This document shows positions 58,998 through 64,000 of a stretch of DNA of 64,000 nucleotides, one piece after another. The stretch is from Alistipes senegalensis JC50. GTDB taxonomy: Bacteria > Bacteroidota > Bacteroidia > Bacteroidales > Rikenellaceae. Both the position numbers and the translations under genes were made by a program. The notes below the pieces were generated by a model. The model did no database searches. It saw only the letters and a program-made list of their open reading frames with translations, and was not told the DNA's origin. The stretch is from NCBI RefSeq assembly GCF_025145645.1, contig NZ_CP102252.1:124001-188000 (forward strand), given 5' to 3'. Numbering within the stretch: the stretch's first letter is position 1; each line of letters starts with the position of its first letter.

Positions 58998-59746
58998 TTG
59001 TCGTATTCGTTGATGAGCCAGTCGTAACCCTCCTTTTCGAGCTTGAGCGCCAGCGACTTGTCCCCGGAGTAGATGATGCGCCCCTTGTAGAGCACGTGCA
59101 CCACGTCGGGGACGATATAGTCCAGCAGACGCTGGTAGTGGGTGATGACCACCGTGGCGTTATCCGCCCGGTGGAGCTTGGTGACGCCCGTGGCGACGAT
59201 CCGCAGGGCGTCGATGTCGAGCCCCGAATCGGTCTCGTCGAGGATCGCCAGCTTCGGGTCGAGCATCGCCATCTGGAAAATCTCGTTCTTCTTCTTCTCG
59301 CCGCCCGAGAAACCCTCGTTCACGGCCCGCGAGGTGAGTTTCGACGAAAGCTCCACCACGGCGCTCTTCTCGCGCATCAGGCGCAGGAACTCGGCGGCCG
59401 TCAGCGGCTCTTCGCCGCGGAACTTACGCTGTTCGTTGACGGCCAGCTTCATGAAATTGGCCATCGTGACGCCCGGAATCTCCACCGGATACTGGAAGCC
59501 CAGGAACAGCCCCAGTCGCGCGCGGTCCTCGATGGACATCGACAGCAGATCGCGGCCCAGAAACTCGGCCGAACCCTCCGTAACGGTGAATTTCTCGTTG
59601 CCCGCGAGCACCGACGCCAGCGTCGATTTGCCCGAGCCGTTGGGCCCCATGATGGCGTGCACCTCGCCGGCCTTCACCTCCAGGTCGATGCCCCGGAGAA
59701 TCTCCTTGCCATCGACCGAGGCGTGCAGATTTTTTACCTTCAACAT
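58994..59746 (-). CDS. sufC: Fe-S assembly ATPase SufC
   Basis: A 250-residue ABC ATPase of the SufBCD scaffold complex. Walker A GPNGSGKST at about 35-43, the SufC-specific signature FSGGEKKKNEIFQMAML near 147-163 and Walker B LAILDETDSGLD near 168-179 with catalytic Glu are all present, plus the His-loop VVITHYQRLLDYI. It overlaps the preceding flavoprotein gene by 7 nt and the following sufD by 4 nt. Confidence 0.95.
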   Translation of the reverse strand: MLKVKNLHASVDGKEILRGIDLEVKAGEVHAIMGPNGSGKSTLASVLAGNEKFTVTEGSAEFLGRDLLSMSIEDRARLGLFLGFQYPVEIPGVTMANFMKLAVNEQRKFRGEEPLTAAEFLRLMREKSAVVELSSKLTSRAVNEGFSGGEKKKNEIFQMAMLDPKLAILDETDSGLDIDALRIVATGVTKLHRADNATVVITHYQRLLDYIVPDVVHVLYKGRIIYSGDKSLALKLEKEGYDWLINEYDK

Positions 59747-60312
59747 ATCTTCTTTGCCAGTTTTTTACATTTCCCAATCTCCCGGGGCGTCAGTACCCCG
59801 TGTTTGCGGCATCCGCCCCGGCCCAAAGTCCCGGCGATCCGGAAACCGCTCCATTTCAATATCTCGCGCAATGCGCGGAACACGCCGGTCGTCTGGCGGA
59901 ACCACACGCTGAACGGATAGACCGTATTGCACGTGGCGACCAGCACGGCCCGCTTGCCCTTGTGCAGCGGAATCGGCATGCCGTTCTCCCGCTCGCCCAT
60001 CATCGCATAGACCATCCGGTCGAACAGCACCTTCAACGTCCCGCTCATGTTGCCCCAATAGCAGGGCGACCCGACGATCAGGGCATCGGCCCCGCGAATC
60101 GCCTCCGCCGCGCGGTGGGCGTCGTCCTCCGGCAGCACGCAACGCCCCAGCGAACGGCATTTCATACACCCGGTGCAGGGCCGGACCTGCATGTCGCGGA
60201 CGAACAGCGTCTCGACTTCGCACCCTTCGGGCAGAGCGCCGGCCACATGGCCGAGCAGCTGCGAAACCAGCCCGTCGCAGCGGGGACTTCCGTTTATGAC
60301 GACGACTTTCAT
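59740..60312 (-). CDS. Iron-sulfur flavoprotein (Isf/NADPH-FMN reductase type) in suf operon
   Basis: A 190-residue flavodoxin-fold protein. VVVINGSPRCDGLVSQLL at the start is the FMN phosphate loop. VGSPCYWGNMSGTLKVLFDR near 88-107 is the second flavin loop. Four cysteines at 46, 49, 52 and 58 make the compact CX2CX2CX5C motif of iron-sulfur flavoproteins, so one [4Fe-4S] cluster beside FMN is predicted. It lies between sufB (8-nt gap) and sufC (7-nt overlap), so it is expressed with the Suf machinery. A role in supplying electrons or in repair is an inference. Confidence 0.85.
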   Translation of the reverse strand: MKVVVINGSPRCDGLVSQLLGHVAGALPEGCEVETLFVRDMQVRPCTGCMKCRSLGRCVLPEDDAHRAAEAIRGADALIVGSPCYWGNMSGTLKVLFDRMVYAMMGERENGMPIPLHKGKRAVLVATCNTVYPFSVWFRQTTGVFRALREILKWSGFRIAGTLGRGGCRKHGVLTPREIGKCKKLAKKIC

Positions 60313-60320
60313 CCTTCAGC

Positions 60321-61766
60321 CTATCCCACCGATCCCTCCAGCTGCAAGGCCAGCAGTTTCTGCGCCTCGACGGCGAATTCCATCGGCAGTTTCGACAACA
60401 CCTCGCGGGCATAGCCGTTGACGATCAGCCCCACGGCGTCCTCCGTCGAAAGCCCCCGCTGGTTGCAGTAGAAGAGCTGGTCGTCGGAAATCTTCGAGGT
60501 CGTGGCCTCGTGCTCCACGACGCCCGTGCGGTTGCGCACGTCGATCACCGGGAAAGTGTGCGCCCCGCACTTGTCGCCGATCAGCAGCGAATCGCACTGC
60601 GAGTAGTTGCGGGCGTTCTCGGCCCCCTTCGCCACGCGGACCATTCCGCGGTAGGAGTTCTCGCTCCGGCCCGCGGAGATGCCTTTCGAGACGATGCGGC
60701 TGCGGGTGTTGCGGCCGATATGGATCATCTTCGTGCCCGTGTCGGCCTGCTGGAAATTGTTGGTCATGGCCACCGAGTAGAACTCCCCGACGGAGTTGTC
60801 GCCCGCGAGGATGCAGCTCGGGTATTTCCACGTGATCGCCGAACCGGTCTCGACCTGCGTCCACGACAGCCGGGCGTTCTCGCGGCAGATGCCGCGCTTG
60901 GTCACGAAATTATAGACGCCGCCGCGACCCTGCCGGTCGCCGGGATACCAGTTCTGAACGGTGGAGTATTTCACCTCGGCGTCCCGCTCGACGACGATCT
61001 CCACCACCGCGGCATGCAGCTGGTTCTCGTCGCGCTGGGGCGCGGTGCACCCTTCGAGGTAGCTCACGTAGGCCCCCTCGTCGGCCACGATCAGCGTGCG
61101 TTCGAACTGCCCCGTGCCGGCGGCGTTGATGCGGAAATAGGTCGAAAGCTCCATCGGGCAACGCACCCCCTTGGGGATGTAGCAGAACGAACCGTCGGAA
61201 AAGACCGCAGCGTTCAGCGCGGCGTAGAAGTTGTCGGTATAGGGCACGACGCTCCCGAGGTATTTTTTCACCAGCTCGGGGAAGTCGCGCAACGCCTCGG
61301 AGATCGAACAGAAGATGATACCCTTTTCGGCCAGCGTCTCCTTGAAGGTGGTCTTCACCGACACGGAGTCCATCACGGCATCGACCGCGACGCCCGCCAG
61401 GGCCATCTGCTCTTCGAGCGGAATGCCCAGTTTGTCGAACGTGCGTTTCAGCTCGGGATCGACTTCGTCCATCGAGCCGAGCTGTTTCTTGGGCTTGGGA
61501 GCCGCATAGTAGATGATCTCCTGAAAGTCGATCGGCGGGATCGTCAGGTGGGCCCACGTCGGAGCCTCCAGCGTCAGCCAATGGCGGTAGGCCGCCACAC
61601 GGCGTTCGGTCATCCACTCCGGCTCGCCCTTTTTGGCGGAGATCAGCCGCACGACCTCCTCCGAAAGCCCTTTGCCGATGGTTTCGGTCTCGATGTCCGA
61701 AGTGAAGCCGTACTTGTATTCCTGCTCTCCGATATTTTCCAGTATGTCTTTCTCTTTTTCTGCCAT
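60321..61766 (-). CDS. sufB: Fe-S cluster assembly protein SufB
   Basis: SufB is the cluster-building scaffold of SufBCD. The 481-residue protein has the family N-terminus ending EEVVRLISAKKGEPEWMTERR near 34-54. AVFSDGSFCYIPKGVRCPMELSTYFRIN lies near 186-213 and the core NYSQCDSLLIGDKCGAHTFPVI near 387-408 with the conserved Cys and nearby Glu/His. The ATG at 61766 is preferred over GTG one codon earlier. It follows a promoter located inside a 73-bp repeat at 61785-61857 and heads the sufB-isf-sufC-sufD-sufS operon. Confidence 0.95.
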   Translation of the reverse strand: MAEKEKDILENIGEQEYKYGFTSDIETETIGKGLSEEVVRLISAKKGEPEWMTERRVAAYRHWLTLEAPTWAHLTIPPIDFQEIIYYAAPKPKKQLGSMDEVDPELKRTFDKLGIPLEEQMALAGVAVDAVMDSVSVKTTFKETLAEKGIIFCSISEALRDFPELVKKYLGSVVPYTDNFYAALNAAVFSDGSFCYIPKGVRCPMELSTYFRINAAGTGQFERTLIVADEGAYVSYLEGCTAPQRDENQLHAAVVEIVVERDAEVKYSTVQNWYPGDRQGRGGVYNFVTKRGICRENARLSWTQVETGSAITWKYPSCILAGDNSVGEFYSVAMTNNFQQADTGTKMIHIGRNTRSRIVSKGISAGRSENSYRGMVRVAKGAENARNYSQCDSLLIGDKCGAHTFPVIDVRNRTGVVEHEATTSKISDDQLFYCNQRGLSTEDAVGLIVNGYAREVLSKLPMEFAVEAQKLLALQLEGSVG

Positions 61767-61784
61767 CACAAGCGAAATATCCTG

Positions 61785-61865
61785 CGAAGATACAAATAAG
61801 CGGGCGCAATTTCAAATTTATTTGAACATTGCCGGGCGGGAGCATCTTCGGCGAAGCCAAAGATA
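61785..61865 (-). repeat. Fourth 73-bp repeat copy with sufB promoter
   Basis: The unit at 61785-61857 matches the array at 39214-39406, including the covarying hairpin around an ATTTAT loop, and is followed by a second CAAAGATA at 61858. On the minus strand it gives TTTG (61816-61813), 20 nt and TATCTTCG (61792-61785) ahead of sufB, the same spacing as before the TsaC-like gene. Confidence 0.8.
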
Positions 61866-61927
61866 CGAAAATCCGTTTACATTTTTACCATCTCCCCAGC
61901 AAATCCGGTTCCGAAGCGGTCAAACGG

Positions 61928-61957
61928 CAAAAAAGGGCGCTCAATTTCTGAGCGCCC
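61928..61957 (-). terminator. Terminator of the large surface-protein gene
   Basis: GGGCGCTCA (61935-61943) pairs with TGAGCGCCC (61949-61957). On the minus strand it is followed by TTTTTT. Confidence 0.9.
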
Positions 61958-61980
61958 TCCCCATTGGATCACCGTGCCAC

Positions 61981-64000
61981 TTATTTCGACGGCGTCCAAG
62001 TGATCGAGAAAACATTGATACCGCTGTTCTTACTGTAAATCGTGATCTTCGATCCGGCAGAAGCAGACAAGCAATTATAAGTCAACTTTGCCGCATTCTG
62101 CGTCTTATCGGGAGTATCCTGCGTAAGCAATTCCGTACCGTCAACGGCCACAGCCAACGGACGGGCTGCATCTCCGCCGGAAACAGCCTCCACGACCAGT
62201 GTACCCGGAGCATCCACCGTAAAGGAGACACATTGCTTGGAAGTGCTGCCCGTACCTCCGTATTGGAAGCGAGTAGCTTTCACACCGTCTGCATTGTTGT
62301 TCTGTCCGAACTTGAACTTACCACCGCCGAAGAGAAACGAAAGTCCTTTGTAAGTGAAACCATCCGCATCCTTTTTCAGGTCAGCCGTTTCAGTCATCGT
62401 CGCCAAAGCCGCAGCGTTGATGTCCCCCGTGCTGTTGGCGAATCCGGCCCATACAGCCGTAAAATCATCCGCTCCCCATGCCAAAGCAGTTCCCGAACCC
62501 GTCGAAGCCTCGGCGACGGTCAGTTTGGCCGTACCGGGATCGGAAGCCTGCGCCGAAGCGTCGGCGGGGGTGGCGACCACCGAAATCATGTATTCACCCA
62601 CGGCAAGCGCGGCAACCTCAGCGGCGGCAATCGTGTGAGAGGTCGTGTTCACGGTCTCGGAAGTTCCGTTGTTGAAAGTAACGGCATACGATGCAGCTCC
62701 CTCGACGGCATCCCACGATGCCACAACCTCCGTCTGTTCGCCTTCGGTGACTTTCGCAGGATCGAGTTTCACGACGGGAGTCGCCAGCTTGGTGTCGTTG
62801 ACCGTCAGCACGGCGCTGCCGGCGGGCGACGGCTTGTAGAGGAAGTCGGAGGCGGCCGCAGCGGTCACCGAAATCGTATAGGTTCCCGGTTTGAGTTCGG
62901 CGACGGTCTCGGCCGGAACGGTCATTTCGGTCGCGGAAACGGTCTCCGAGAGGCGGACGACCTCTTCGGTCTCGCCGACGAGCTTCGTCAGGGCAAGACG
63001 GTAGGTATAGGTCGCGGCATTGGGAACGGCGGCCCATGAGAAGGTCACGGGAGTGTTGTCGCCCTTGGTCACCTCGGCGGGTGAGGCCGTAACCGCGGGA
63101 GCGGCGAGCGGCGTGGCGTTCTGCCCCGGAGCCTCGGTGCCCTCGTACCAGCCGATGCTGTAAATGTGGTTGATGGTAGCGTCGGTCCAGATCGAAACCA
63201 CCGCCGAAGCCGGGATGCCCGGGCAGGGAATGTAGACCTTGCCGCGGTTGGCCGCTGTCGGAGCCTCGAAAGGCCCGAAAGCCTTGCCCAGCGCATCAAC
63301 ATAGGCGTAGAAGTTCCGGCCGGTCCCGTTGGCATAGCAGTCAATGGCGATCACGCCCTCGCCCACCACCGAGAACTGCACGGCACGCTGCGTGGGGGCT
63401 TCGCCCTCCTTGACGGTCGATTTACCGCGCAGGTCGAGGTAGTTGCAGCCGTAGTCGGCATCGGCCTGAACCTGAACGTTTTTGCCCGAGGCGGCCAGGA
63501 TCGTGAGGCCGTCGATGGTCTGGTTCGAATCCCAGTTGGCGATCGGCCATTTCGACGCATCGGTGAAATCCCAGAAAGTGGATTGTCCCAGCGTCGTGAC
63601 GACCAGATTGCCCGACTCGACACCGTCGATGTAAACCGAAATCGAATATTCGGTACGCTCTTTCAGCCTCTCGAAGGTGTAGGTGTGCGCGGCGATCTGC
63701 TCCCGGGTCAGCGTGATGTTGCGTTCATCGTCGCCGCCTTTCAGCACGAGGCCCGTGACCTGTCGGTCGGCGCCCCACGAAAGGGTGATCGTCGAAGCGC
63801 TCTTGTCGATCACATCGACGTCGATCTTGTCCGATGCGACGAACGTGACGATTCCGCGCACGGCATCGTCGCGCAGCAGCTCGACGGTGTAGGCCGTACC
63901 GGTCGTGAGGCCGGTGAGCTCGCATTCGCCGGCGGCGATCTGCTCGGCCGACAACGAGACAGTGCCCACGCCCGGCGTCACGTTCAGAGCGGTGACGTTC
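61981..64000 (-). CDS. Fibronectin type III-like surface protein (5' end beyond window)
   Basis: The frame is open from the right edge, so only the C-terminal 672 residues or so are seen. The GTG at 63981 is inside the protein, not a start. Tandem FN3-like beta modules are visible, each with an LTG/LKPGTYTISVT-type turn. A non-FN3 domain in the middle (STFWDFTDASKWPIANWDSN onward, about 150 residues) resembles the beta-helix-like domains of secreted Bacteroidota proteins. The end GINVFSITWTPSK is typical of such exported proteins. The terminator at 61928-61957 follows. Function unknown; cell-surface or secreted location is inferred. Confidence 0.7.
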   Translation of the reverse strand, partial: NVTALNVTPGVGTVSLSAEQIAAGECELTGLTTGTAYTVELLRDDAVRGIVTFVASDKIDVDVIDKSASTITLSWGADRQVTGLVLKGGDDERNITLTREQIAAHTYTFERLKERTEYSISVYIDGVESGNLVVTTLGQSTFWDFTDASKWPIANWDSNQTIDGLTILAASGKNVQVQADADYGCNYLDLRGKSTVKEGEAPTQRAVQFSVVGEGVIAIDCYANGTGRNFYAYVDALGKAFGPFEAPTAANRGKVYIPCPGIPASAVVSIWTDATINHIYSIGWYEGTEAPGQNATPLAAPAVTASPAEVTKGDNTPVTFSWAAVPNAATYTYRLALTKLVGETEEVVRLSETVSATEMTVPAETVAELKPGTYTISVTAAAASDFLYKPSPAGSAVLTVNDTKLATPVVKLDPAKVTEGEQTEVVASWDAVEGAASYAVTFNNGTSETVNTTSHTIAAAEVAALAVGEYMISVVATPADASAQASDPGTAKLTVAEASTGSGTALAWGADDFTAVWAGFANSTGDINAAALATMTETADLKKDADGFTYKGLSFLFGGGKFKFGQNNNADGVKATRFQYGGTGSTSKQCVSFTVDAPGTLVVEAVSGGDAARPLAVAVDGTELLTQDTPDKTQNAAKLTYNCLSASAGSKITIYSKNSGINVFSITWTPSK

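Noticed and set aside
1..64000. Mobile elements, phage genes, integrases, toxin-antitoxin pairs
   Set aside because: I searched the coding set by eye and found no transposase, integrase, relaxase, capsid or recognisable TA gene.

Overview
The window is a chromosomal stretch of a Bacteroidota genome, most likely order Bacteroidales and probably Alistipes or a close Rikenellaceae relative (inference). The evidence is: promoters of the Bacteroidota type (TTTG, a 19-20 nt spacer, then TAnnTTTG) before many genes; a TonB-dependent receptor with lipoprotein partners; several families largely confined to the phylum (DUF4293, DUF4199, DUF4294, DUF5689, BT_3928-like); and GC-rich, strongly biased coding that throws very long antisense shadow ORFs. 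I see no transposase, integrase, phage gene or CRISPR array.

Layout. 1-9.5 kb is mostly housekeeping: an HI0933-like flavoprotein (cut by the window edge), nusB-DUF1573-yajC, small proteins, tRNA-Gln, an NhaD antiporter, a thioesterase/VanW pair, DUF4294 and barrel proteins, and ffh. 9.6-10.1 kb holds a small membrane protein and a strongly structured candidate ncRNA. 10.1-14.5 kb holds era, a TPR protein and an MFS transporter. 14.5-18.9 kb is a glycan module: GtrA, polysaccharide deacetylase, a GT87-GT2 fusion and a GT4 enzyme, the last fed by a duplicated 90-bp promoter unit. 19.1-25.2 kb holds a bacterioferritin-like protein, acyl-ACP thioesterase, membrane proteins, a DUF2975/XRE pair and an M16 peptidase. 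An LTA-synthase-like enzyme follows.

27.4-36.4 kb is the most system-like region. An operon reads secreted DNA/RNA endonuclease, secreted endonuclease/exonuclease/phosphatase, TonB-dependent receptor, DUF5689 lipoprotein. Upstream on the same strand is a separately promoted 787-residue DUF5689/BACON-type lipoprotein. I read this as a candidate SusD-less locus for capturing extracellular nucleic acid or nucleotide phosphate.

36.5-43.5 kb holds a DUF4293/GT2/DUF4199/TsaC-like operon, a promoter-bearing 73-74 bp repeat array, mltG, the SRP RNA gene (ffs), a FabK/nitronate monooxygenase-like enzyme, a NYN-LOTUS protein and small enzymes. 43.5-49.5 kb has a superoxide dismutase-rubredoxin fusion, a beta-barrel/TPR pair and OsmC. 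49.6-54.9 kb is a complete RND efflux operon (adaptor, pump, TolC). 55-61.8 kb holds a BT_3928-like membrane protein, tmk and a sufB-[Fe-S flavoprotein]-sufCDS operon whose promoter lies in another copy of the 73-bp repeat. The right edge cuts a large fibronectin-like surface protein.

All calls come from reading the sequence; no database search was run. Starts were chosen from signal peptides, promoter positions and gene spacing.
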